This document shows positions 22,939 through 34,019 of a stretch of DNA of 64,000 nucleotides, one piece after another. Within the stretch, counting starts at the first letter, position 1, and the number at the start of each line of letters is the position of its first letter. The notes beneath the pieces were generated by a model. That model did not search any database and was not told where the DNA came from. It saw only the letters and a list, made by a program, of their open reading frames with translations. The position numbers were made by a program, and so were the translations under genes. This stretch comes from Zingiber officinale (lineage: Eukaryota; Streptophyta; Magnoliopsida; Zingiberales; Zingiberaceae), in assembly GCF_018446385.1 (NCBI RefSeq), contig NC_056001.1, positions 109,346,436 through 109,410,435 of the forward strand. The letters are read 5' to 3'.

Positions 22939-22955
22939 CTTGCCTCCCCTTCAAG
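22939..22955 (-). other. Polypurine tract of the Tat element
   Basis: In element sense AAGGGGAGGCAAG lies immediately before the 3' LTR start TGATCCGG, the expected place for plus-strand priming. Confidence 0.8.
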
Positions 22956-23571
22956 TCTAGTCGAAGGAGGCACTTAGTCCGACTGACTGGACTGCAAATC
23001 TAGCCGGGCGACGCTTTCGTGCAATTATCCTCCGCTCGGTTTTCCGCGGGGATGGCCGTAAGGTTAGTCAACAGCAACATTCCTCGGATCTTCTCGTAAC
23101 CTGCGTCAATCCTTGACATTAAGGCTGAGAATGCGCTCATTAAATGCCTCGAATGGTTGAATGCCACGTGGCGCACTGTCGTCATCGTACGGCGGCGGCG
23201 TGGTTCTTTGATGGGATCGAGGCGGTTCGAAATGGACGGTACGATGTGCGCTTTAATTCCCGTGACCTGGATCCAATGGTGGAGGCCGCCCGACCCCCGC
23301 CTTATAAAAACTTCGCTTCCTCCTCCGTCGTTTCACTTCTTCTCTCGCGTGCCTTCGGTTACTCCTCGCGCTCCAAAGTTCAGGCGGTCGTATTCTTCTG
23401 CTTCCGGCGATCCTCGGTGTTCCTCCTTCGGTCCCCCTTTTTCTTGTAAAGTTCTCCTCTTTTCTTTCTGCTCCTTGTACTTTCTCCGCATTTCTTTCCC
23501 CAGTGTACTCTTTTAGCTTGTTGTCGTCTTTCTTCTGCCTTTTTGCCTTTTCGATTTCTTCCGATCGGATC
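22956..23571 (+). other. Leader region of the antisense extra gene
   Basis: About 600 bp between the 3' LTR and the extra-gene ATG. It includes a TTATAAAAA motif near 23301-23309 that could serve as the extra gene's TATA box, followed by a pyrimidine-rich leader. No protein gene is seen. Confidence 0.5.
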
Positions 23572-25811
23572 ATGGCTAGTTCTTCTCGTCCTGAAGACCA
23601 GTCCCTCGGCCCTTGGTACACCACCATGCAGTCACGATTCGATCAGCGTGACTTTGATATTCTGACCGATAATTTTGAAATCCCTGGTGATTTTGAACTT
23701 CTTTTAGCCGGTCCTTCCGCTCGGCCACACAGGCCGCCGCGCAGAGCTTTCTGTGTCTTCCGTGACCAATTTGCTGTCGGTCTGCGTTTCCCTATACATC
23801 CCTTCATTATAGATGTTTGTAACTTTTTTGGTGTTCCGCTCGGCAGTCTAGTACCCAACACCTTTCGCCTTCTCTGTGGCGTTGTCATTTTGTTCAAAAT
23901 CCACAACATCCCCCTCCGACCGGAGGTTTTTAATTATTTCTATTACCCCAAGCAGTCCGAGCCGGGCACCTTCATGTTCCAAGCTCGGCCCGGCTTAGTC
24001 TTCTTTAATAAACTGCCTTCTTCCAATAAACACTGGAAGGAGTATTTTTTCTATATTCGTATGCCCGATCAGGCCAATTTCCGGACCAAGTGGCAGGTCG
24101 ACCTGCCCCCCACTCCTGAGCTGAAGAAGTTCAAGACCCGACCGGACTACCTTCATGCTGCAAATATGCTAGCCGGTCTACGGCTTGACATCAATAAGCT
24201 TCTTCACGAAGGAGTGATGTACATCTTCGGTCTGAGTCCCATGCGGACTCCCCTTCCGAACAGCTTCGGTAAGAATTTAACTTGGGCATATACTTTGATT
24301 GCTAACTGATTTCTCTTCTTTTCTTTGCAGCGGACATCGTCATGGAGTCGGTAATGGCCGACATTTTGAAGAGAAAAGCGGCGGCGCTCGAAGCCGCGGC
24401 AGCCAAAGAAATGGAGACGCTCGGCATTCAACCGGTCGGCTCGCACGAAGGGGAAAGCGGGACTCAGGAAGAGTCGGTCGCTCAGGCTTCTCAACAGAAC
24501 GTGGCAAGCGGAGCCACCCCCAGCGGAGGACCAACTGTCCCAGAGGAAGTTTCCGTTCGGGAGGAGGAGCAACCTCGACAAAAGAGGCGTCGAGTGGAGA
24601 CTCCCCTACGATCGGCTACCTCCGCAGTCTAACCATCCGAGCGGATCACTGCTACTGCTCGAGGCAAGGCTCCAGAGGTCGAGGTCATTTCGTCCGACCG
24701 GACGCCTTCTGAATGGGACGAGTCGGCAACCCCTATTGAGGCTATTCTGGTCAGCACCCTTCCGCCCGCTCGTCAACCAGTCCCGCGTTCGACCATTCAT
24801 TCTCAATTTTCGGCGCCGACTTCTGATCCTCTTCCGACCGCCGGTCGGACGACCCCCGGTCATGGCCGCACAGTACGAGTCACTCTTCATCTCCCGACTG
24901 AAGAGCTGCTTCCAGAGGCCGACCGACCAACCTCGCCCGAGCACACCATTACCTTGAAAGGGCCCCTTACCGAGATGTGGGCCGACGCTCGGGCGCGCAT
25001 CGCGATGATCCCCCTTCGCAACTTGGCCAATAGCCACATGCAGGAGGCCACGGTGGCAAGTTCGTTTTTTCCGAAGTTCTGCATGCATTTTTTCCGATCG
25101 GCCATTAACAACTTCTCCTTTCTTTTGCATCAGAGATGGGTGGAGGAGATAGCAGTCTCCAACCGCTTGGCGATGGTGGACGAGGAGTTAAGGCAACTGA
25201 AAGCAGCAGGCGGTCCGTCCGGCTCTCACGGCCCGAAGTACTCTGAGCTGCAGAAAGAGCTCAAAAAGACTCAAAATTTGCTAGCGGCCGAACAGAAGAA
25301 GACGGCCGATCAGGCCCACGCCTTGGCCGAGTCCGAGCGACAAGTCAAGTCGCTTGACACAAAGATAACCCTGGCCACCACTCGGAAAAATACGGCCATC
25401 TCCGATCTGGAGAAAAAGAATGTTGAGGCTCGGGGATTGGAGCAGAAGGTCAAAGAGCTGATGGAGCAGCTCGACCAAGAGAAGGCGGGCCGCGCGGCCG
25501 ACGCAATCAAGCATAAGGACGAGCTGAAAACTCTACAGGAATCCCTCGATGCGTCTCAATTGGCTTTCAAAGAATACCAAGAGGCTGAGCCGAGCCGGGT
25601 CACCGCCCTAAGAAAGAATTACATCCGCTCGCCCGAATTTTCAGAGAAGGTTTGCGAGCGGATGTATACTGCCTTTGACCTCGCCATGACCGCCACCACC
25701 GCATATTTGAAGTCCAAGGGGCAACTTCCCGAGTCCTTCGCCCTCCCGGCTGCAGATCAAGTGGCGCTCCTTAACAATATCCCCACGGATCTTTATGATT
25801 ATTTAGAGTAG
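23572..25811 (+). pseudogene. Antisense extra gene (aORF) of the Tat element, one in-frame stop
   Basis: Runs opposite to gag-pol. Exon 1 is 23572-24268, an intron 24269-24330 (GT...TTTGCAG), exon 2 is 24331-25052, a likely intron 25053-25133 (GTGGCAAGT...CATCAG) and exon 3 is 25134-25811. Exon 1 encodes a globular domain (FDQRDFDILTDNF, PFIIDVCNFFGV, WKEYFFYIR) like Pfam Transposase_28, named putative gypsy type transposon. Exon 2 is low-complexity with a KKRRRVE-like basic patch; exon 3 is a long coiled coil rich in Lys/Glu/Ala/Gln. Frames join correctly across both introns. A TAA at 24630-24632 interrupts exon 2; the frame continues without other stops. I start at the ATG 23572 because the upstream extension begins with GTG. 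Function of these extra genes is unknown. Confidence 0.85.
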
Positions 25812-26159
25812 AGCTTAAATGTAATCTAGCCGTTCGGCTACAAACTACCCCCTTTTTGTTATTTGGCTGCTCAGCCTTATTTTCTTTAATGTAAATTTCC
25901 TTTTGCTTGCTGTTTCTTTGATATGATATCTCGAATGGAAGTTTATCTGTGTGCCGACCGCCCGCCTTTTATCACACTTGGATGCCGATCGTTCGTTAAA
26001 TATGTAACGTTCCCCTTAGCATAGATCGTTGGCTAGATACCAACAAGTACCTTTGTTTATAGAGCCGAGCGGATCGGATATAGGAGCGGTCGAATGATAT
26101 AGAGTCGAGCGGATCGGGTACTAACAATTCCTTGGACACTTGCCGTCTTTATTGTCCTC
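25812..26159 (+). other. 3' region of the extra gene
   Basis: T-rich noncoding sequence after the extra-gene stop, grading into the minisatellite. No gene is seen. Confidence 0.5.
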
Positions 26160-26549
26160 TTCCGCTCGGAGGGTTTATAGACGCCGGTTCGTCTCTCGAT
26201 TTTTAACGTCGGAGCTCGATGGTCTTCTGCTCGGAGGGTTTATAGACGCCGGCTCGTCTCTCGATTTTTAACGTCGGAGCTCGACGGTCTTTCGCTCGGA
26301 GGGTTTATAGACGCCGGCTCGTCTCTCGATTTTTAACGTCGGAGCTCGACGGTCTTCCGCTCGGAGGGTTTATAGACGTCGGCTCGTCTCTCGATTTTTA
26401 ACGTCGGAGCTCGACGGTCTTCCGCTCGGAGGGTTTATAGACGCCGGCTCGTCTCTCGATTTTTAACGTCGGAGCTCGACGGTCTTCCGCTCAGAGGGTT
26501 TATAGACGCCGGCTCGTCTCTCGATTTTTAACGTCGGAGCTCGACGGTC
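26160..26549. repeat. 65-bp minisatellite, six copies, in the Tat element
   Basis: Six nearly identical units beginning with TTCCGCTCGGAGGGTTTATA, between pol and the extra gene, hence in the element's 3' untranslated part. Tandem repeats at this place in Tat-lineage elements are known sources of plant satellites. Confidence 0.95.
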
Positions 26550-26672
26550 ATTAAGGCTAATTTTGCCACTGCCGTTCGGCGAAGCTATTTGTCATCCTTT
26601 AATTATTTCTGCTTCCTGCATTACAGGGACATAGGCGGCCAAAACATATATAAAATTACATCAGCGCACCTC

Positions 26673-27424
26673 TCACCCAGCTCGGTACGGCTGAAGATGA
26701 TTCGCGCTCCATGGTCGATCTAGCTGTCGCCCGTCTTCATCCTCCAAATAATAAGCACCTGAACGAAGCTTCTCGATGATTTTGAAGGGGCTTGCCCAAG
26801 GAGTTTCTAGCTTGCCGACGTCACCGACTGACTTTACTTTCTTCCAGACAAGGTCGCCGACCTGGAATGATCTAGGGATTACGCGCCGGTTGTAGTTTTG
26901 CTTCATCTGTTGCCGGTACGCCATTAGCCGGACGGACGCCTTGGCTCGCTCCTCATCAACCAAAACCAGCTCTATGTTCCTCCGCTCGGCGTTGCCATCA
27001 TCATAATTCTGGATCCGGACGGACTCAACGCCGACTTTGACAGGAATCACCGCTTCGCCGCCGTACACCAGATGGAAAGGTGTGACGTCCGTTCCTTCCT
27101 TTGGGGTCGTTCGGATGGCCCATAGGACGTCCGGCACTTCATCCATCCAACTTCCTCCTAGATGGTCGAGCCGAGCGCGCAAAATACGAAGAATTTCCCG
27201 ATTGGCTATTTCGGCTTGACCATTGCTTTGGGGGTATGCCACGAACGTGAAGTGTTGCTCAATGCCATAACTTTTGCACCAATCTTCGAGCAACTTTCCA
27301 GTGAATTGTCGTCCGTTGTCGGAAACAAGTCGGCGAGGGATGCCGAACCGGCAGATAATATGTTGCCAGATAAACTTCTTGACCATATGCTCGGTGATCT
27401 TGGCTAGCGGCTCGGCCTCCACCA
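26673..27424 (-). pseudogene. Integrase C-terminal part, Tat element pol
   Basis: This frame carries the second catalytic Asp (LVSDNGRQF) and the Glu-containing motif (NGQAEIANREIL) of the integrase core, then the C-terminal DNA-binding part (GDLVWKKV, then WASPFKIIEKL). It should be continuous with the upstream pol frame, but a one-base deletion at about 27422-27426, within the SKW/VEAEP junction, puts the two in different frames. Confidence 0.92.
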
Positions 27425-30400
27425 CTTAGAAAAATAATCGACCGCCACCAGTAGAAATTTCCGCTGCTCGGTCGCCATGGGAAACGGACCCACAATATCC
27501 ATTCCCCATTGGTCGAACGGACAGGACACAGTAGCTGCTTTCATTTCCTCAGCCGGTCGGTGTGAGAAATTATGATACTTTTGGCAAGAAAGGCACGTCG
27601 ACACGGTCCGAGCGGCGTCTGCTTGCAGGGTTGGCCAAAAGTATCCGGCCAGCAGGATCTTCTTAGCCAGCGATCGTCCACCCTGATGCCCCCCGCACGA
27701 TCCTTGATGCACTTCCTGGAGGATGTACACCGCGTCTTCCGAGCTCACACATTTCAATAGCGGGCGGGAGAAAGCCTTCTTGTAAAGTTGGTCTCCAATA
27801 AGCATGAACCGATCGGCTCTCCTCCTTAATTGCTGGGCTGCTTCCCGATCAGATGGTGTTGCCCCCGATCGAAGAAACTCCATGATGGCTGTTCTCCAGT
27901 CGCTCGGAAACTCGAGGCCCTCCATCCGATCGACGTGCGCTACCAGAGATACTTGCTCAATAGGCTGTTGGATGGCGACCGACGTTATTGAACTTGCGAG
28001 TTTAGCTAACTCATCTGCAACCTGGTTTTCCGCTCGGGGTATCTTTTGAATAATGACCTCTCTGAAATCGGCCTTAAGCTTTTCAAAGGCTTCGGCGTAG
28101 AGTTTGAGCCGAGCGTTGTTAATCTCAAAGGTACCAGAGAGCTGCTGAGCGGCCAACTGAGAGTCTGAATGCAGCATCACCCGTCCGGCCCCTACATGCC
28201 GAGCGGCCTGTAAGCCGGCTATAAGGGCTTCATACTCTGCTTCATTATTCGTAGCTCTATAATCAAGCCGGACGAATAGATACATCTTTTCTTCTTGGGG
28301 TGAAAACACTAATACACCAATACCGCTCCCGAGCCGAGTGGCCAATCCGTCCACAAATATCTTCCACATGGCTTCGGGTTCTGGCCTTTGTACTTCGGTG
28401 ACAAAATCCGCCAAGGACTGCGCCTTTATGGCCGATCGGGGCTGGTATTGGATGTCGAATTCGCTTAACTCCGTTGTCCATTTGATGAGCCGCCCGGACG
28501 CTTCGGGATTCAACAACACTTTTCCCAGTGGGCTGTTCGTTCGGACGATGATAGTGTGAGCCAAGAAATAGGGCCGGAGGCGCCGAGCGGCGAGGACCAA
28601 AGCGAAAGCCAGCGTCCCGAGCCCAGTGTAGCGAGATTCAGCATCTTTTAAAATATGGCTCAGAAAATACACAGGCTCTTCTCCGTTCGCCCTCACTAGT
28701 GCCGAGCCAACTGCTTGTTCAGTTGAAGATAAATAAATACAAAGTGGCTCACCCGTAGTTGGCTTGGCTAGCACAGGCAGAGAGTTCAGGTATGCCTTCA
28801 GATCTTCAAACGCCCGATCACATTCTTCGTCCCAGTGAAACTTAGTGGCTTTGCGCAAGATTTTGAAAAATGGGAGACTCCGATCGGCGGTCTTTGAGAT
28901 GAATCTGGACAATGCTGTTATCCGACAGGTCAAGCGCTGCACTTCCCTCAGATTTCTCGGGTGCGGCATATCTTGTAATGCTTTCACTTTGCTGGGATTT
29001 GCTTCGATGCCCCGCTCAGTCACTATATATCCCAAGAAACGCCCGCCTTTTGCTCCGAACAAGAACTTCTGAGGGTTTAGCTTGACTCCATATTTCCGTA
29101 GCGTTCGGAAAGTTTCCTCCATGTATTCGAAGAGATCGGCCGCTCGGACGGACTTGATGAGAATGTCGTCCACGTATACTTCCAGATTTCGCCCGATCTG
29201 CTCCTTGAACACTTTGTTCATCAAACGCTGATATGTGGCTCCCGCGTTCTTCAATCCGAACGGCATCACATTATAGCAATAGGTGCCGTCGGCTGTAACG
29301 AAACTGACTTTTTCTTGATTTTCTCGGGCGAGCGACACTTGATAATAGTTTTGGTAAGCGTCGAGCATACATATCAACTCGCAGCCAGCTGTGGAGTCCA
29401 CCAGTTGATCGATCCGAGGCAGAGGATAAAAGTCTTTCGGGCAAGCTTTGTTGAGATCCCGAAAATCTATGCATACTCTCCACTTGTTGCCTGGCTTGGA
29501 GATTAATACTACGTTCGCCAGCCAACTTGGGAACTGAACTTCGCGTATATGGCCGGCCTCCAGAAGCTTCTCAACCTCCGCCCGGATGACGACATTCTGT
29601 TCAGCGCTGAAATCCCTTTTTCTTTGCTTCACCTGCCGAGCGTCCGGTCGGACATGTAGCTCGTGCTGTGCTATACCCGGTGAAATTCTGGGCAGCTCAT
29701 GCGTTGACCAGACGAAGACATCACGGTTTCTCTGGAGGCATTTGATCACTTCCTCTTTCTGGTTGGTCTCCAGATCGGCCGCAATGAACGTTGTGGCCTC
29801 CGATCGGGTCGGGTGAATCTGCACTTTCTCTTTTTCTTCATAAACCAAGGAGGAAGGTTTTTCAGTTATAGCGTTCACCTCGATTCGTGGCGCCTTCCGA
29901 GCGGCATTGGCTTCAGCTCGGACCATCTCGACGTAGCATCGCCGAGCTGCCAGTTGATCTCCTCGTACTTCTCCCACCTTGTCTTCTACTGGGAACTTGA
30001 TTTTCTGGTGGAAGGTGGAGACGGCCGCTCGGAACTCACTTAGAGTCGGTCGTCCCAATATGACATTGTACGCCGACGGAGAGTCAACGATGACGAAGTT
30101 TGCCGTCCGCGTCCTTCTGAGTGGCGCCTCTCCCAGCGATATGGCCAGCCGGATCTGTTCGACCGGCTGAACTTCATTGCCCGTAAACCCGTAAAGGAGG
30201 GTTATCATGGGCAGCAGCTCGGCTCGGTCAATTTGTAGTTGATCGAAGGCCTTTTTGAACATGATGTTGACCGAGCTTCCCGTGTCAATAAAAACGCGAT
30301 GTATTGTGTAATTGGCTATTACCGCTTTGATGAGAAGAGCGTCTTCGTGGGGGACTTCAACTCCTTCCAAGTCCCTGGGCCCAAAACTGATTTCGGGTCC

Positions 30401-30799
30401 ACTTGCTCGTTCCTGGCTGCAACCGACCGCATGGATCTGGAGCTGCCGGACGCTCGCCTTCCTTGCTCGGTTAGAGTCACCCCCGGTCGGCCCACCAGCA
30501 ATAATGTTGATCTCGCCTCGGGAAGTATTACTTCTATTTTCTTCTTCCCGAGCGGACGATCGGGGTCGTTCCCTAGACATCCGGAGATTCTCCCGCCTAG
30601 GAGAGCGATGTCGCTCGGGAGTCTGTTGTTGTCGCCTGTCAACTATCGCCCGATCGGCTTCACGAGGCCTCTGTCGCCTGTCGGCTGATGGCGATCGATG
30701 ATCGCCACTCTTGGGGACGGGGTGGGCGATGAGAGGAAGACTCCGGCAATCCCTGGTGTTATGTGTGTCCGTCCGGTGGAAGGAGCAGAACATTGGGGT
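27404..30799 (-). pseudogene. Pol polyprotein of the Tat element: PR, RT, RNase H (two), integrase N-part
   Basis: 1129 codons from the first Met at 30793. In order: a zinc-knuckle-like CSFHRTDTHNTRDC (residues 3-16); protease with DTGSS (170-174); reverse transcriptase with FRDLNKACPKDFYPLP (about 444-459), PFGLKNAGATYQ and YVDD (540-543); a Gypsy RNase H; a second RNase H with VDG, NNEAEYEA, HSDSQ and NQVADELA; and the integrase HHCC zinc region (H-x-GGH then C-x2-C in CLSCQKY) with the first Asp in WGMDIVGPFP. The frame ends because of the one-base deletion near 27424. The frame is continuous with gag except for the TGA at 30800-30802, so gag and pol form one translational unit in this family. 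Confidence 0.93.
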
Positions 30800-30802
30800 T
30801 CA

Positions 30803-31817
30803 TTTCTTCTTTGGCTTGGGCCGAGCGGCAGCTACCTCTTGCACGTGGGACCTTGCATGGGGGGAGCGGATTGCTTCGGCTCTCGGTCCTCTGGGTGGCT
30901 GATGAGCAACGTGCGACTTCCGTTCAGTAGGAGGAGCCCGCTCGGTTGGAGTTTCTTTTTTCCGGGCCGCTTGGGCTTCCTCCACGTTGATGTATTCGTT
31001 GGCCCGGTGTAGCATGTGGTCGTAGTCCCGGGGCGGTTTCCGAATGAGTGATCGGAAGAAATTCCCATCCACGAGGCCTTGTGTGAAGGCATTCATCATG
31101 GTCTCCGAGGTGGCCGTTGGAATATCCATGGTCACTCTGTTGAACCGCTGGATGTAGGCTCGGAGCGATTCGCGGGCTTCCTGTTTGATGGCAAACAGAC
31201 TAACACTGATTTTTTGATAGCGTCGACTGCTTGCGAAATGGTGGAGGAAGGCCGTTCGGAAGTCTTTGAAACTCGAGATAGATCCATCCGGCAATCTCCG
31301 AAACCACCGTTGGGCTGATCCCGAAAGGGTGGTAAGAAAAACTCGACATTTCACTCCATCTGTGTACTGATGAAGAGTGGTCGTGTTGTCGAACTTACCC
31401 AAATGATCCTCCGGATCGGTGGTTCCGTTGTACTCACCGATCGCTGGAGGCACATAATGCTTGGGCAGGGGGTCCTGTAGAATAGCCTATGAAAATTGAC
31501 GGTTGATCCGCTCGGGAGAGGCGTCCGTTCGGGGGGCTTTCCCTTTTTTATCTCGTCTTGGCATTTCATCCAAAGAAGATCCCCGATCCCGATTAGTCGC
31601 TGCGGCTTCAGGAGTGCGGAATAGGGCCCGATGGAATGCAACTGTGGCCTGCGGTGCTTCCTCTCGACCGCCTGATGCTGATGTTGCTTGCTGCTCCGCC
31701 CCGCTCGGCTTGTGACTTTTGTCTCTGTTCCATAAGCTTGGCAGCTCTTGTCTCGATCAAAGCGTCGAGCTCCTCTATGGAGAGCATCACTGAATGCTGT
31801 CGTCCAGCCTCGTCCAT
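30803..31817 (-). pseudogene. Gag of the Tat element, broken
   Basis: A likely start is the ATG at 31817 (MDEAGRQHSVML, IEELDALIE coiled coil). The capsid-like Retrotrans_gag domain is clear (GVKCRVFLTTL, AQRWFRRLP, FRTAFLHHFASSRR, ESLRAYIQRFNRV). Breaks are a frameshift around 31590-31680, an in-frame TAG at 31487-31489 and an in-frame TGA at 30800-30802 just before the knuckle. Both stops are one C-to-T step (in coding sense) from a sense codon. Confidence 0.88.
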
Positions 31818-31844
31818 TGTTTCCGATCGGATGCAGGAGCGTTC

Positions 31845-31861
31845 CCACAAACGGCGCCAAA
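31845..31861 (-). other. Primer-binding site of the Tat element
   Basis: In element sense TTGGCGCCGTTTGTGGG begins two bases after the 5' LTR end. This is the GGCGCC-type primer site common in plant Tat and Athila elements. Confidence 0.85.
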
Positions 31862-31862
31862 T

Positions 31863-32612
31863 TGATCCTGTCCGAAAGCTGAATCAACGGACGCCCGGAC
31901 CTTCGGTGAACCTGCACAGAAGTCGGGCCAGGAAGGGGTTCCCGACGACGACCCTCCGACGCTCAAGTCAGGCAAAGCTCAACAAGAAAGTGGCTCCAAG
32001 AATCGTAGAATGCATACCTCCGGCGAAGGGTGAGGGCCTTTATATAGGGCTGTGGAGGAGCGAGTGCACACATACCGAGGTGTACACGTGTCCTTCCCCA
32101 TACCGTAGTATGGGCTTGTTAGAGGAGCTTACCTGACACCATACTGCTACAGTTTGAGCACGTCTCTGATGGGACAGCGGATCCTTCTGTCGTAAGATTT
32201 GGAGTATGGCCAGATTATAGAGCATGCCCGTTGTCAGATGTCCTTTTCTACTTACTCCCTGCCGAGCGTCCGGCCGGCCAGCACACGCCTTGCGTCCGGC
32301 CGGTCACATAGCGTGATCTACTTGGGAGATTTCCGGTAAGGTGCTCTGTGGAGACCGTTAGCAGTATGTCACCTTATGTCTTCGGCCGAACGTGTCATCC
32401 GCTCGGCCTTACAATCCTATTCAATGAGCGTCGGAACCCTGCCTCTTGCCGGGGCGCCTTTTGTCATCTGTTAGTCACCGGTCGGCCGGCCGGACGGTCG
32501 GCCCATCCTTCTCCGGTCGGCCCATCCTTCTTCTATCGACCACCTGATCCTTTGACTTTCTCGTGGTGTTGACTCCCCAGAACGGGGGTCCCTTGTTCTT
32601 ACCGCCGGATCA
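31863..32612 (-). repeat. 5' LTR of the Tat element
   Basis: 750 bp, TGATCC...GGATCA in plus orientation, with TATA box at 32039-32046 (TATATAAA on the minus strand). It lacks ~55 bp near its left end that the other LTR has, and has extra GGCCGG-rich segments near 32270-32300 and 32505-32520. Confidence 0.92.
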
Positions 32613-32816
32613 CTGCTAATGCAAATCAATTTGCAAAATGGAACTCGGAAAACCTAGCATTCTCATGTCTACAATAACAGTTATAAATAATAGAGCATGA
32701 AAACTACAATAAAGATTAGCTCAATATCATTGCTTCTACATCATAAAATAACATGCTCAAATAAATCCTTACATTCATTTGCAGTTTGGATTATTCACCT
32801 TTAACTCAGCTACAGC

Positions 32817-33938
32817 TCACAAGACTTCAAGAAGTTCGGGGAGTTTATCTTTGTAAGGGAGAACAAAGCTCTGCAAGAATTTTGGACCAGGCAATGAGAA
32901 AAAACTATGTAGCTTGATTTTTGAAGTCCATAACCCTTCAGATTTCAATATCTTCATCAATTGAAATCGAGGTATTAACCTCTTTTCCAAACTAAATGCT
33001 AAAACGATTGGGTGGTTAGCAATCTCAGAAGGTTTAATTTCAACATCCTTGATAAAAAATTCCATCTTCCTCTGCAATAGCTCTGTGGAATGCCATAAAA
33101 AGGTTGGACGTTTCTTGAATGCAGCAATGAAATCCGAGTTCGACCAACCAAAGCTGTGCAAGAGCTTGACTTGGACCTCAAATTTTTCCCTGCTGACCCC
33201 GTGCAGCACATCAAGGATCCAAAGGAACATTTTAGATTCACGGGAAATTCCAAACCCCTCAGCTCTATCTACCAAAGCCCGGAGGGATTCAGGATTCTGC
33301 ACTATGAAGCCGGGGTGCATTTTAAGGACAAGGGAAACCCTGTCTTCAGGAATACCACATTCATCCCGTAAGAAGATCAAGTTAGGGCGTACCACATTCT
33401 CAATGCTGGTGCTCATAAACCTATTACTGCTCCGGAGATTCCTGAGGAGGATCTCCCTCGATCCAAATAAACTTTCCCAAACCTTCAATCTGGGGAGAAG
33501 CGTCTTCTGGACGCTGAGGGAAAGAATGATGGGGTGCAGCATAACGACATTGACGGCGTCGGACTCAGAGAACCCCAAGTCGCGCAAAAAATTGAACTTA
33601 TGAGCGAGGTTCGTCTGCACATCGCAGCCGAGCAATGTTGGTTTCCAAGTTATTAGCTTTCTGAGATTAGCGTCATCAAGGCCCTGGGATCTGAGAAATC
33701 GAAGAACGGCGTCAGCCTTCTCGGCGGACCGAATACGGGGGAGCGACTTGGAGACCTTGGAAGCATCGTCGGCGGAGAAGCCGCATGTATTCACGAGGAA
33801 CTCGACAAGGAAGTGGGGATCGGTAGAAGCGGTGGCGACTGAGGAGGAGGCGGAAGCGCCGGTGGAAAAGAAGAGACGGCGGAGTTGGATCGATGGAAGG
33901 AGCGCATGGCGGCGGACTAGGGAGTGAAGGTGAAGCAT
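32817..33938 (-). CDS. mTERF family protein, organelle-targeted (array copy 3)
   Basis: 373 aa, single exon, start ATG at 33938. The layout matches copy 1: basic presequence with RRLFFSTGAS, then helical mTERF repeats to about residue 345 and the end LPELLEVL. It differs from copy 1 mostly by scattered substitutions. The differences are not confined to the presequence; several fall in repeats (LRDLGFSESD against LRDMGFSESD, FLWILDVLHGVSREKFEVQ against FLRILDVLHGVSKEKFEAQ). Its 3' flank contains the Tat insertion at 32612, about 200 bp beyond the stop, so the transcript end may now lie next to the element's 5' LTR. Confidence 0.9.
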   Translation of the reverse strand: MLHLHSLVRRHALLPSIQLRRLFFSTGASASSSVATASTDPHFLVEFLVNTCGFSADDASKVSKSLPRIRSAEKADAVLRFLRSQGLDDANLRKLITWKPTLLGCDVQTNLAHKFNFLRDLGFSESDAVNVVMLHPIILSLSVQKTLLPRLKVWESLFGSREILLRNLRSSNRFMSTSIENVVRPNLIFLRDECGIPEDRVSLVLKMHPGFIVQNPESLRALVDRAEGFGISRESKMFLWILDVLHGVSREKFEVQVKLLHSFGWSNSDFIAAFKKRPTFLWHSTELLQRKMEFFIKDVEIKPSEIANHPIVLAFSLEKRLIPRFQLMKILKSEGLWTSKIKLHSFFSLPGPKFLQSFVLPYKDKLPELLEVL

Positions 33939-33992
33939 CGCGACGGCCGACCACGTAAGCTCGCCACGAATGTAACGCAGAGACCAAATCGC

Positions 33993-34001
33993 AAACCCTA
34001 A
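33993..34001 (-). promoter_or_regulatory. Telo-box upstream of mTERF copy 3
   Basis: AAACCCTAA (plus strand), 55 bp upstream of the ATG, as in the other copies. Confidence 0.55.
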
Positions 34002-34019
34002 TTGAAAAAAGGCTTTTCA

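Larger units (their letters stand above)
22167..32612 (-). mobile_element. Complete Tat-lineage Ty3/Gypsy LTR retrotransposon with antisense extra gene
   Basis: A 10.4 kb element with TGATCC...GGATCA LTR ends, flanked by CTATT (22162-22166) and CTGCT (32613-32617). The unoccupied site at about 1706-1710 reads CTGCT, so the left repeat has two transitions. Gag-pol is on the minus strand: 5' LTR on the right, primer-binding site, gag, protease, reverse transcriptase, RNase H, a second plant-type RNase H, integrase. Between integrase and the 3' LTR lie a 65-bp minisatellite and an extra gene on the opposite strand with two introns. Dual RNase H, antisense extra ORF and 3' tandem repeats are known marks of the Tat lineage (Grande/Retand types). 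It is broken by a few point mutations only, so it is relatively young. Confidence 0.93.

Noticed and set aside
23503-23571. Upstream extension of the antisense extra gene
   Set aside because: It begins with GTG and is pyrimidine-rich leader sequence; the first ATG is 23572.
2140-33603. 184-codon open frames antisense to each mTERF gene at the same relative place (2140-2694, 17678-18232, 33049-33603)
   Set aside because: They are shadows of the conserved mTERF coding strand; similarity among them follows from the gene duplication and no independent domain is visible.
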